Under the pieces are notes generated by a model. The model was not told where the DNA came from, did no database searches, and worked only from the letters and a program-made list of their open reading frames with translations. From assembly GCF_000346465.2 (NCBI RefSeq), contig NC_034010.1:8734520-8798519 (forward strand): a stretch of DNA of 64,000 nt. Direction: 5' to 3'. Numbering within the stretch: position 1 is the first letter of the stretch; each line of letters opens with the position of its first letter. The stretch comes from Prunus persica (taxonomy: Eukaryota > Streptophyta > Magnoliopsida > Rosales > Rosaceae). Shown in pieces: positions 47,249 through 57,995 of this stretch. The translations under genes were made by a program, and so were the position numbers.

Positions 47249-50172
47249 TTACATGCAATGCTTTAGAAGAAGCATTTCTGAGGTGCACAGAGGAAGATGA
47301 CATCTACAAGCTAGCTCTTGTTTACTTTGCTGAGTTAGTGGTTTTGGGAAGGGACAAACATTTGAACATCAATCTAAATTACCTGACCCTTGTAGAGGAC
47401 TTGGATGCGTTCAACAGGTATCCGTGGGGTTCGGTGTCCTTTGACAAAACCCAAGACAGTCTATTTTCGGCACTGACAAAGTATGTGAAAAGCTTGGAAA
47501 ATGAAGAGGGAAGAGGGAAGGGGAAAAGTAAGGTAACGGGAACAAGCCGGAGAAATGAGAAGGGCAAGAAGGATAAGCATGGTGAAGCGCAAAGGAGTGG
47601 CTGGAGTTTTAAAGGTTTCACGTATGCTTTCCAGGTACATGGTAATAATGTTCATGTCAGTTATGTTTTGTTTTTCTTTAAAACATAAATAATGACTTTT
47701 GTCCTGTGAATTGTGTCGATTTGGGTATATGAATTAATTCCTAGAATGGCAGACCTGAATTACTGCAAGGTTGTTGATCCGACCGCTGTCCCGCGTATTT
47801 TGCGATGGAGAACTACTACGTCTGTTCCAGAGATGAGAAAGTTGAACAATTATTTTTTCCAGAGCAAAGAGGTTTGGTTTGCAGCCCTTGGAACTATTGA
47901 TAAGATTGAATGAAATTATGAAGTAGAATGATTTAATATGACTCTTGTCTGTATTCTAAAACAGTCAGTTCAGTTGCGGGCGCTATGTTCGAGTGAAGAG
48001 GAAATGAGACAGCCATATTGGAGTTGGCCACAGGATCGCCCTGCTGTTGTCTCGGCAGAGTCAATTCCTTCTTCATATGGTGATCTTGATGAGTTGAACA
48101 AGGTGGTAAGCTTGTTGAGGTCCGAGTTGTTTCAAGTAAAGCGGGAAAAAGACGTCCTTCACTTAAAGGTCATACGGATGGAAAAACTGTTGGACCAATG
48201 TTTAGGTCCTCAGTTTGAGCAGGAAGTAAGGAGGGACCTAGCTTTACTGAAACAGAGGACGAATCGTTGTGTCGTCTCACATCTATTTAAGGGATATGGG
48301 GAAATGGATGACATTCAATGGGATGAAGGGCCAAGTAACAGAAATGAGGGAGAGGAAAAGGAAGATGAAGGGATTGAAGGGGGTGAAGGGCCAAGTAATA
48401 GAAATGAGGGAGAGGAAAAGGAAGAGGAGGGGATTGAAGGGGGTGAAGGGCCAAGTAATAGAAATGAGGGAGAGGAAAAGGAAGAGGAGGGGATTGAAGG
48501 GGGTGAAGTGCAAGGAAAACCAAGTGAGGTAGAGGAAGGGCAAAGGAAAAGAAGTGAAGGAGAGCAAGTGCAAGTCAAAAGTAGCAAAGGAGAGGAAGCC
48601 CAAAGACAGAGCAGTGAGGGAGAGGAAGTGAAAAGAAAAAGCAGTAAGGGAGAGAAACTGCAAAGGAAAAAAAGGGAGGGCAAGGAAGTGAAAACACAAA
48701 GAAGTGAGGGAAAGGAAGTGCAAAGAAACCAATGTGAGAAAGAAGATAATGAAGTTATGTTGCTTGGGGGTGACATTGGCGAGAGCACGGAGGGGACACT
48801 GCTTGAGTTTACTGTCGGGGACATTGATTTGGATGAACCTACAGCTGTGCTATCTCAGTTGAACGTGTGGTTGAATGATAAAGGTAAAGCTGTGGCACAA
48901 GGGGTCCAATTACGGAAAAGGAAGAGGATCATTCCTATGTGGAAGATCATTGAAGGCAGTGAATTGGTTCCAAAAACTGGGGTACAGACAACCGGACTGA
49001 AGATGTTAGACCCAATGAAGGCGATTCCGCATGATGATCTGGTGAATTTGCTGAAACTTTGTTGGGAATGGCGCCAGGACCCAAAGTAAGTCCCTTGCAA
49101 TTATAAGATAGAAGCATGACTGTATATAATTTTTTATATACAGTGTTCTAAAACTATTTTATATTCATAGTTTGGTGATGCAATTTGGCAACGTGGAAGC
49201 TGAGATTGAATTCTTCGCTTCCCTCGTGAAAGCTGATGGTTGGCTGAAAGGAGATGTAAGTGTAATTGATTATGCATTTGCTCTGTTCATAGATTATGAG
49301 ATTGACAAGAAAAACATGTTGCAGCACATTGATTTGGGGTTGTATCTCATCCAAAAGCGACAACAACAGTTGGAGACAGATTCGGTAGAAATAGCGGACT
49401 GGACAACGACCGATGTTTTTTTTATGGTATGTCATCGGCCTTGACCAAGAGACGTTAATAATTACACATTTTCCATACACACACTAGTGGAGGTGTTTAA
49501 CCATTGATTGTTTTGTATTTCACAAAATCACATTCGTACTTGCTTTGCGGATAATAAAAGAAAAAAACAGCAGCTTGGGTGGAAAATCAGAAAAAGTTTA
49601 CTAAACGTTGTAAATGGGAAGGTTCCTCCGTGTGGGATGGATTGGCAGAACGTCTATAAGGTGTATACCCCATTTATGTTGACGAAGTACAAGCATTGGG
49701 AGGTTGTAATGATTGATCTGGTATTGTGTGAAATCAAAGTGTACGATTCAAAGGTTTCACTAATTCCAGATGACATCGTAAAGGAAGAACTCGCCCCGCT
49801 ATCAATTACGCTTCCAAATCTTCTCAACACCATCGACTTTTATGAAGAAGGTGTTTATGCAAACAATTGCAGCCGAGATTGGTGGTGTCCGTGGCCAATA
49901 GAGCGTGTGGATGTTCCACAACAGTCTAATGAGTAAGCACAACTTGCAATTTAATTTTATCACTTTCAATTGTCAATTACGTTAGAATGTCATTAGTTGA
50001 ATTGATCGAGTTCTTGTTTTGCTTCAGAGGCGATTGTGGCATGTTTGTGTTAAAGTACATTGAGCTTTTCAGCGCTGAGCTTCCGTTAGCTACTTGCACC
50101 TCGCACAACATGCCTTTTTTTCGGTTGAAATTGGCTGCGGAGATAACAAGGGGAGATGCTTACTTCCCATGA
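47249..50172 (+). pseudogene. ULP1-like SUMO protease gene of MULE copy B (splice sites damaged)
   Basis: Exons by comparison with copy A: (gap)-47634, 47719-47871, 47965-49085, 49171-49426, 49526-49932 and 50028-50172. Exon 3 is fully open (unlike copy A) with a coiled coil (LNKVVSLLRSELFQVKREKD) and Glu-rich repeats. The C48 protease core is intact: YKHW, VYDSK, VPQQ and DCGMFVLKY. However, two acceptors are changed. Before exon 2, TGTGTAG of copy A is TGTGTCG. Before exon 5, TTGACAG of copy A is TTCACAA. Correct splicing of both exons is therefore unlikely. The likely ancestral role is SUMO or ubiquitin-like deconjugation in the nucleus; the 5' end is hidden by the gap. Confidence 0.8.
48325..48505 (+). 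repeat. 60-bp coding minisatellite in the protease gene
   Basis: Three tandem units encode EGPSNRNEGEEKE(D/E)EGIEGG; copy A has two. Downstream (48505-48735) follow irregular ~10-residue units such as EVKRKSSKGE. The region is highly charged, probably disordered, and variable in length between copies. Confidence 0.9.
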
Positions 50173-50479
50173 TATTGGTTGAAGATGACAAATGGTACAT
50201 GAGAAGGTTTTGGGAATGTCCATTCTCAAACTAATGTAAATACACAATAGAGACGTACGGGTCCTTATCAAATTCTACCGCTAACTCCTTCATGACATTT
50301 ACATGTTTGTTAACCAAACTGCATTGAATTGGAATTTTAAGACTGCATATGTGAATTGGGATTTGAAGATGGCTTTTTAAGTGTATTACATCATTGCAAA
50401 GTGATATGTCATTGTTGATGCAAGCCACCATTAATCGCAATGTGTTGCATCATAATAGGTGTCTAAACATGCGAAAGGT

Positions 50480-50720
50480 TTTCGGCAGCTCAGTAGCATA
50501 AAAGTAGAAACAAAGACAATATACACAAAATGAACAACAATTCACTTGCGTTTCGACAAGCAATACACACACAACAGACAAACAATATACACAAAATTGG
50601 CCTGCCATATACAGAGAATAGACATGCAATATACACATAGTAGACATGCAATATACACACAATAGACATGCAATATACACACAATACTCCCTTAACACAC
50701 ACAATAGACATGCCCTTGCC
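50480..50720. repeat. Minisatellite of CAATATACACACAATAGACATG units
   Basis: About eight degenerate ~20-24 bp units around CAATATACAC and AATAGACATG. Related repeats occur at 1-75 of copy A. Lies in the 3' flank of the protease gene. 50721-51080 shows nothing further. Confidence 0.85.
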
Positions 50721-51082
50721 CACAATAATGATGCAATATACTTCAGTCCCCAAGTACACCAACCATAGGGAAGTCGTATTGAATAGGATATTAAACTTAA
50801 CAGTTGTTCTTCCTACTAAAATAAAGAAGAAGGTCTGTTTCCCCCCTTCATTCTTACTTGAGTGATACTTGTGGCCCCAATAAACATCCAATTTTGGGGC
50901 AATGAATGAGATATACATGGAGCAAACTATCAATAAACCTTCAATAAACATTCAATATCGTTTCTATAACATGCGAAATACATGCAGTTAACAAATATTA
51001 CAAAATGGGTTTAGGGTCTCATTGGTGGTGCGTGCAACATGTCTTGTGTGGGAGAACTTTCAGAATCTTTGAAACCGTGCAG

Positions 51083-51479
51083 TTAAATGATCATTAAAAG
51101 AACAAATAAAATGACAATTGATACAACTAATAAAACTAATACCAAGTCCTTAATGGACTTCAGCATGTTCAGCACTCTAGCATCATACATGTCATCTTGA
51201 TGTTCTGCTTCAGCGGAGGTTACATCAACCCATTCGAATCCATTGCAACTGGTGGCTCCCTAATTGCAGACATCATATATGGAATATAATTCTGTCAGAG
51301 TTAGACATAGGTTTTTTTTCACCCACATACATATTCTTTAAATTAAAACTTACATAGGAGGTTAGACACTTCCAGAATGGCTTCCCTCGATTTTTGTCAG
51401 ATTTTGAAACCCGAAGCACCATTGTAGCTCCACAATACTGACACCTCTTTGTTTGAGCGGGAGATGAAGACGAAGACAT
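51083..51479 (-). CDS. GRF-type zinc-finger membrane protein, two exons, intact (100 aa)
   Basis: Exon 1 51479-51354 (42 codons) ends at TAT/GTAAGT. Exon 2 51259-51083 follows the acceptor GCAATTAG in phase. The joined frame has a GRF zinc finger: CQYCG near residue 13, NRGKPFWKC ending at Cys38, and CNGFEWVD with Cys47. A 20-residue linker and a C-terminal hydrophobic segment of about 20 residues (LVLVLLVVSIVILFVLLMII) follow. This matches the At4g04775-like family of small plant GRF proteins, whose function is unknown. GRF fingers bind single-stranded nucleic acid in other proteins. A TATA box (TATATAA, minus, about 51634-51640) lies ~160 bp upstream of the ATG. It is the only cargo gene with domain, splice sites and promoter all intact. 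Confidence 0.8.
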
Positions 51480-52238
51480 GTTGAATCTTCTCAGTTGTAT
51501 CTCTTCTCACTCAGATCTTCTCACTGAAACCTCTTCGGACTCATACCTTCTCACTCATAGTTGTCATTCATACCCCTTCACTAATAACCCTAAACTTGTC
51601 ACTCAGCTCTCTCTTATCTCTGCCCAAATCGAGTTATATATCTTTTTTTTGGGATCATTTGGTGGGTTGGTCACGATGTCGACACCTGTACCGTCAGCAT
51701 TGTGACATCTTTTAGCCCGAAAAGCAATATAAACTACTTCACTACCAAATATATTGTCTGAATAATGAGGGGACACTGCTTCAATTTTATTAATTTATTT
51801 ATATTTCATTAAGGCAACTAGTTGGATAAGAATCTGTCATTATTGGTTCCATTTTAATAACATTACTAGGGGTAGTTGGGTGTGGGAAAATGAAAAAGTA
51901 TATAATGGGACCTTCTGTCACTAGTCAGTAATCCATCACATTTGTATCAATGAATTTGATAGTGGGATAAACCCAAAAATGGCTATGCAAATAGCCATTT
52001 AATTAACTTTTTGACTGTTTGACTCTGTATGCACCGTTATGACGTTTTCCCTTCTTTTGTCTGAAGTTTTAATTCACTTGGGTTCAGTTTCTTTCAAAAG
52101 GGTCAACTTGGAAAAACCCCAACTGGAAACACCTTTTCAAAACACTATAAACAGAGGCTAAAACAAAACGTGTACCCCAAATATTATAATTTATCCCCTC
52201 TGCCACTCCTCAAATCGTTCCATTCCAAAAAATTTTCA

Positions 52239-53020
52239 ATGACTTCGAAACACTTCACTACAGTCGGAGGAAAGAGAAGGAAGCATCTCCATTTCGATAT
52301 GCCCGAAGCCTTCATCCCGGAGTCCGCTTGGTTTCAAGTGATGTTATACGTGGCAACCGAATCATCGGAAATCTCTTCCGTATGGCATCTGTGTGCCGAT
52401 TGTTCCAAACTTTGGCAAACAGTCCACAAGTGTGGAACACCATTTCAATGGCAAAGTACCCAGACCATCCTAGCTGGTACCGTGCCAGACCTGCGGTCCA
52501 ACATTTCTTGCAACAATGCAGGGCTTGCGATAACCCTGAGTCCATATTTAGAGAAGCATTCGAAGGTTTTTTCAGGCACGGTAAGGTGGAAGCCTTGTAT
52601 GGGATGCGCATTGCAGCCACGGCAGGCCATATGGAAGCGGCATATGTAGTTGGACTACTTGGTATGTCCGGAATTGGTCAGTCAAAAGAGGATGCATTAC
52701 AATTCTTGTGTTCTTTGAATCAACGTAACAACATTGATATGAAAGGAACCAGGGATACTTTGACAGGAAGATTTCGCGGACCATTTGTTGCAAGACATAT
52801 CGTAGATATGTTTGACTATGGGAAGATTAAGTTCAATCGCTGCAGCGCTTGTAACAACAATGAATGGTATTTTGTTATTCCAGGCTGGCCTAGTGAAGAC
52901 AAGATAAATCCTGCGTTGTGGACTTGTTGCAATCGATGTAAATGGCACCGTGAGAGTATTTTTTGGTTCAAACTGATGCGTGAGTATGTTGTGCGAGGGA
53001 ATCACATATTTTTGCATTAG
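52239..53020 (+). pseudogene. F-box-like protein (At1g67623 type), frameshifted in the F-box
   Basis: A TATA box (CTATAAAC, about 52146) precedes the ATG at 52239. The N-terminus MPEAFIPESAWFQVMLYVA starts an F-box. A one-base shift near 52365 moves the frame, after which LFRMASVCRLFQTLA and PQVWNTIS complete it. The rest reads a C-terminal helical repeat (YGMRIAATAGHMEAAYVVGLL, Sel1-like) and cysteine pairs CSACNNNEW and CCNRCKWH, typical of At1g67623-like F-box proteins. F-box proteins recruit targets to SCF ubiquitin ligases. A shorter protein starting at 52328 would lack half of the F-box. Assignment to the family is by memory of motif pattern. Confidence 0.65.
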
Positions 53021-53659
53021 TTTTAGTACGAATTTATGGTTTTGATGCATTGTGGACTTGCTTCTCTTCACTTCTAGGTTGGCTGGCTACGTTGTTTAAA
53101 TGTTGTTCAAATGTTGGTATTTTATCATAAACCGTTTTATATATAAATGTATAATATTTATTATATAGCGGAATTATTACTTACATCATAGACGGCTAGG
53201 AATGACATTTTACTGACACAGATATTTTGCTCACCGACCCCAATCTTCATATTTGGTAAACAAAAAGTCATGCATGGAGTAAATAGGTGTCTTTTCACCA
53301 GTGCTTGGGAATGACATTTTCCCACTTAGCATATCCGAAAGGATTTGGTTACACGTTTCTTAAGCAAAACAACAACAGTGAATGACGTAGAATAATTTTT
53401 TTTTGTGGAAGGAGTACAATGGATGACTTGTATATTTCCATATTATGTTTCAAAACATCCCTTCAACCAAAAAAATACAAAAATTAACAAATAGAAGAAC
53501 AGAGAAACTGATGAGCACTACAAATGGCCTATTCGCATGGAAAATAAAATTGTTTTCAACAAGTTGGACTAAATATAATTAACAAATGGACAGCGTAAAA
53601 AGTAATATCATAATAATTATAATAATTGTGGATAAATAATAATAAAATACTAATGTAGC

Positions 53660-54920
53660 ATAACCATGAAACAGGGAATTCAGTAGGAAGATGAAGTCTC
53701 AATAACTTCGTAGAAATTTCGGATCGTTTTTGTAATTTTTGTGTATTTAGTTCTGAATTTTCGAAGAAAAAAGGTAATAACATAATAACTTAGGGTAAAA
53801 TGGGAGGATGTGGCCAGGTTGACTGACGTACACTTGTGCAAGTAGTCAAAAGTGACGGGCTGAGATCGCGCCAGGTGTCATCTTCTTTTCAATTTTGGAT
53901 TCTTTTGTTAAAAAGTCTTTGAAACTAGGTAATAAATAGTAGGAAAATCCTAAAAAAGCCCCAAAAATTACTCCGGCCTCCTTGTGACGTCATAAAACTA
54001 GGAGAACCTATAAATCATTCGTCTCGAAATGAAATAATCCAAATTGTTTTACATAACTCACTTTCCTCTTAACCCTAAGTATTGATGTTTGTTAACTTAA
54101 ACTTCAATAACCCACTTCAACAAGCATCTCCCGTTAATGTTGGGAATAATTGTCTAAAATGCGTAACAATGAATCGGAGAATTCAGCAAGGGAGATGGAG
54201 TGTCAATGAGTTCGTAGCAATTTTTGGAAATAATTTTGAATTTTTGTGTATTTAGTTCTGAATTTTCGAAGAAAAAAGGTAATAAAATAATAATTTAGGG
54301 TAAAATGGGAGGATGTGGCCATGTTGACTGACGTACACTTGTGCAAGTAGTCAAAAGTGACGGGCTGAGATCGCGCCAGGTGTCATCTTCTTTTCAATTT
54401 TGGATTCTTTTGTTAAAAAGTCTTTGAAACTAGGTAATAAATAGTAGGAAAATCCTAAAAATGCCCCAAAAATTACCCCGGCCTCCTTGTGACGTCATAA
54501 AACTAGGAGAACCTATAAATCATTCGTCTCGCAATGAAATAATCCAAATTATTTTACATAACTCACTTTTCTCTTAACTCTAAGTATTGATGTTTGTTAA
54601 CTTAAACTTCAATAACCTACTTCAACAAGCATCTCCCGTTAATGTTGGGAATAATTGTCTAAAATGCGTAACAATGAATCGGATAATTCAGCAAGGGAGA
54701 TGGAGTGTCAATGAGTTCGTAACAATTTTTGGAAATAATTTTGAATTTTTGTGTATTTAGTTCTGAATTTTCGAAGAAAAAAGGTAATAAAATAATAATT
54801 TAGGGTAAAATGGGAGGATGTGGCCATGTTGACTGACGTACACTTGTGCAAGTAGTCAAAAGTGACGGGCTGAGATCGCGCCAGGTGTCCTCTTGCTATT
54901 ATTTTGACTTCTTTAGTGCA
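53660..54920. repeat. 505-bp tandem repeat, about 2.5 units
   Basis: GGGAGGATGTGGCCA recurs at 53802, 54307 and 54812, exactly 505 bp apart. Each unit includes TTGACTGACGTACACTTGTG, GAGATCGCGCCAGGTGTC and, in the first two units, TTGTGACGTCATAAAAC followed by CCTATAAATCATTCGTC, i.e. CRE/as-1-like TGACGTCA near a TATA-like box. No ORF of note. It could be a duplicated promoter region of a lost gene. Confidence 0.92.
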
Positions 54921-55149
54921 ACTGGTATTGTGGAAATAGGTAAAAAATTCTACGAAAATCCAAAAAATGCCCGAAAAATGAGAAAATCAAAATTATTTGT
55001 ACATAACTCACTTTCCTCTTAACCCTAATTCACGTTAACACGTATATTTCGGATAATATTCGATATATAATTTGTAATAATATAATATTTAGTTTGACTA
55101 TATACAATAATATGTTTTGTTATAATAATGTACATCCATAATAATTGCA

Positions 55150-55340
55150 CATGCTTTGAAGCCATCATTGCAACTAGGCCTAGGGCTTTCAAGACGTCAG
55201 TTCGTATTCAATAAGTTGTCCACATGCAACTGCACCTAGAGTTTTCAACACGTCAGAGGTATTCAATAAGTTGTCCACATGCAACTGCACCTCGAGGAAA
55301 CTTAACACGTCAGAAGTATTCAATAAGTTGTCCATATGAC
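55150..55340. repeat. Tandem repeat, about 55-bp unit
   Basis: Three units with CACGTCAGA-GTATTCAATAAG and TTGTCCACATGCAACTGCAC. 55341-56094 has no convincing gene. Confidence 0.85.
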
Positions 55341-56094
55341 GCCGCATTGGGAATCAGTAATATATTTTCAATCATGTCCAATCACATAAAATAATGCCAT
55401 ACTTTTTGTCAATAACCTCACACAAGTGAAGCAATTTTAAAACCCTTAGTTAATATTTGTTCTAGTCTATATGAGTGATTATATAATCAGTCTGCATTTT
55501 TTTGCACAGTATATGTTAACTTTGAGAGGGATTCCACAAATATAAAATATAAAGAAAGCAAGAAATAGTAGGAGATGAACCAGTACAGAAAATAATATAT
55601 AAATGGTACATAATAATTCCATAACCTTGTCACAAACGCACTCACAAAAGCTTTTCCATAAACCTTGTCCTAACATATAATAAATAAAGGCAACATTGCA
55701 TATGATGCAACCATGTCCAAATCTGATACGTGATCAACAAAAAATGGACATGGCAGGAACATATGACTGAAGTAGATGGGCTATTTGCATCTTGTGTTTT
55801 CGTAATTAAAGACATCAAAATATTAAGGTTTAAATCTTCCATAGTAGTTAGCATCAAAATAGCTTTGAAGCAGAGTGTAACGAAAATTCCAATTCCACTG
55901 ATTTGCCTTTGCTCAAACACGAGAACCAAAATGGTTACTTCCGTTGCTGAGTATATTTGGTGACGTCGGAAACGGTAATAGATGACCAATCAAACCCGGG
56001 TACGACGAGTTTTGCATAGGATCGGAAGTAGTCGAATCCAGCTTGCATCACACGCTTCTTTGACTCCACTACATTAGATGAGTTCTTGTATTTT

Positions 56095-56421
56095 TTAACA
56101 GCTACACTCCGAAAGTCGTTTGTGTCTACGATTCATGCGCTGCAACTTCGCCCTATCCAGATTGGCCTGCCTTTTGTCATCTTCAATTTGGCCTTCAACA
56201 AATTCCAAACGTGCCCTTGCCCTTTGGATTTCATCACGAAGTTGAAGATGCCTCTCCTTCCAAAAAGCAACAACTCCTTCAGACTCAAAACTTCCAACAA
56301 AATGGTCATTCTGTCTAGGAATGTGACATTGCTTGTCTGGTGACTCACTTGCGTGTCGAAGGCGGTCTTTGTTTGGAGGGGTGTTTATTATGCTCACATC
56401 AAACTTGGTTAGTAAATCCAT
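56095..56421 (-). CDS. Small coiled-coil protein of MULE B, unknown function (108 aa)
   Basis: I choose the internal ATG at 56421 (MDLLTKFDVSIINTPP) because a TATA box (ATATAAAT, minus, about 56505-56513) lies upstream of it, placing the earlier ATG at 56577 before transcription start. The C-terminal half is a charged amphipathic helix (LRDEIQRARARLEFVEGQ, then KLQRMNRRHKRLSE) that may form a coiled coil. No family recognised. It is transcribed away from the gene at 56884. Confidence 0.5.
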   Translation of the reverse strand: MDLLTKFDVSIINTPPNKDRLRHASESPDKQCHIPRQNDHFVGSFESEGVVAFWKERHLQLRDEIQRARARLEFVEGQIEDDKRQANLDRAKLQRMNRRHKRLSECSC

Positions 56422-56883
56422 TCTTTGGGGGGAATGAGTTTGTTTGCTTGAGAGAGTATCAGTAGATGGAGACAGATTCGGTGGAGGAGTGAGTTTTGTG
56501 TGGAAGGGAAATTTATATGTAAGGGGTGATAGTAATACCAAGAAAAGGGTTCCCGCCAAAAAATATTTGGTTGACAATGTAGAAATTAATTTTTGGTATG
56601 ATACAATCTAAGTTTAATCCTAACTAGTTTGGTTGAGTTAACTAAGTAGATGTCACTTCGATTGAGTTTCTTTCAACCACTATCAGTGGTGTAAGGAGAG
56701 TGTGAGGTTGACATGCTTGAAAAGCAAAAGCTGACACCTATTTTTAAAAAACTCCCGCCAAAAAGTACATATGTTGACTACACACAAGCTTTGGTATGTT
56801 GGTCTATAAACCTATGTTCCCTTTCTGAAACGAAATTGCATATGCAATCCTCATCCTCCCAAAACTAAGAGGATTATTGAAGC
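56422..56883. promoter_or_regulatory. Divergent promoter region between two coiled-coil genes
   Basis: Holds the minus-strand TATA box near 56505 and a plus-strand TCTATAAACC at 56801-56810. Both sides carry CCCGCCAAAAA followed by a TTGAC within 20 bp (56551 and 56752), in the same orientation, perhaps a shared regulatory element (E2F-like TTCCCGCC at 56551). Function is inferred from position only. Confidence 0.4.
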
Positions 56884-57465
56884 ATGTCAACCTCTTCAGG
56901 CGCCAACAACACAATCGAAGATGACAAATTGGAGTCGCAGGTTTTATTTCCACATTGTACTCGCCGACCCCTTCCTTTTTCAACATCATTTGGGAGTGAG
57001 GGGGACTCTGATGATCCATTAGAGGCAATACATGCAGTCAGTGGCAAGCTGGATTATAATTCCACACTGATCAATTCATGGCATGAGAAATGTGTTGAAG
57101 ACGAGGCAATTTTGGCTGATCTTAACATTAGAGTGAACAAAGCGTTCTCCCAAAAGAACAAGTACTTGAAGCTGAGTCATAAAAGGAAGCTGAAAGCTGA
57201 GGAGTTGGATACAGTAATGAATGATGAAATGAAAGGTTGTTTGATGAACCATATGCGATGCAAAGAGCACCATAGTGAACTGGAGTTGGCATTCAACGAA
57301 GGATTCGACAAATTCCGAGCATTTGCGGCAACTACTCATACAAGTTATGATTGGAACTATGTGTCCCCTGATGCTGTGAGAGAGATACTAGACGATGGGG
57401 GTGACATGAATGAGCATAAGCACGTCAAAGCTGCTCGGAAGAAGCCGACCGATACGACTAAGTGA
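56884..57465 (+). CDS. Coiled-coil protein of MULE B, unknown function (193 aa)
   Basis: A single open frame, ATG about 75 bp after a TATA-like box. The N-terminus is Ser/Asp-rich (EGDSDDPLEAIHAVSGKLD). The middle is helical and charged (SQKNKYLKLSHKRKLKAEEL). The C-terminus is basic (VKAARKKPTDTTK). No domain or family is recognised. A piece of its last exon is duplicated at 57880-57990. Composition suggests a nuclear or DNA/RNA-associated protein, but that is a guess. Confidence 0.5.
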   Translation: MSTSSGANNTIEDDKLESQVLFPHCTRRPLPFSTSFGSEGDSDDPLEAIHAVSGKLDYNSTLINSWHEKCVEDEAILADLNIRVNKAFSQKNKYLKLSHKRKLKAEELDTVMNDEMKGCLMNHMRCKEHHSELELAFNEGFDKFRAFAATTHTSYDWNYVSPDAVREILDDGGDMNEHKHVKAARKKPTDTTK

Positions 57466-57879
57466 TTGCGGCTACCGCTGTTCAGTTGGTTGAGGGTGAT
57501 CGTGGTATTGCACATATACTCCCTTAATGTCATTATCTAATTTAAAATAACACAAATATCAGTTTCATTTGCTTCATATATAATTATTAGGACTATGTAT
57601 TGCAAGTCATCATGTGTTATAATGTCTAACATTATATTTTGCAAATATGGAAATATTATTCAATAAGCAGTCAATATCACAGCAAGCCGGGAATCAGTAA
57701 ATGCTCCTTATCATGTCCATTTACATTAAAGAGCTGGCGTACTAATGTGTTCAAAAAAAACTGACACGTGAGTCATAAGTAACATAACATGTGCTATACA
57801 TTGTTTAGTGAATGGTTCTTGGTTTATTTATATATAATAAAATTCCAAATATTGCTGAAGATTTATTTCGTCTATATCA

Positions 57880-57995
57880 CTAGGGATATGAGTGGCCATA
57901 AGCATGTGACACCTGCTAAGAAGAAGCTGACCAGTACGACCGAGTGATTGTGGCTACCGTTGTTCAGTTGGTTGGGGAGATCGTGGTATTGCTAA
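57880..57995 (+). repeat. Duplicated 3' end of the coiled-coil gene
   Basis: Reads DMSGHKHVTPAKKKLTSTTE then stop, resembling DMNEHKHVKAARKKPTDTTK at the end of the 56884 gene. The following non-coding sequence also matches (CTACCG.TGTTCAGTTGGTTG). It is preceded by an acceptor-like TATATCACTAG, so it could serve as an alternative last exon. Confidence 0.65.

Noticed and set aside
46374..47303. Long ORFs spanning the N run on both strands
   Set aside because: Translation of N gives no stops, so they are artefacts.
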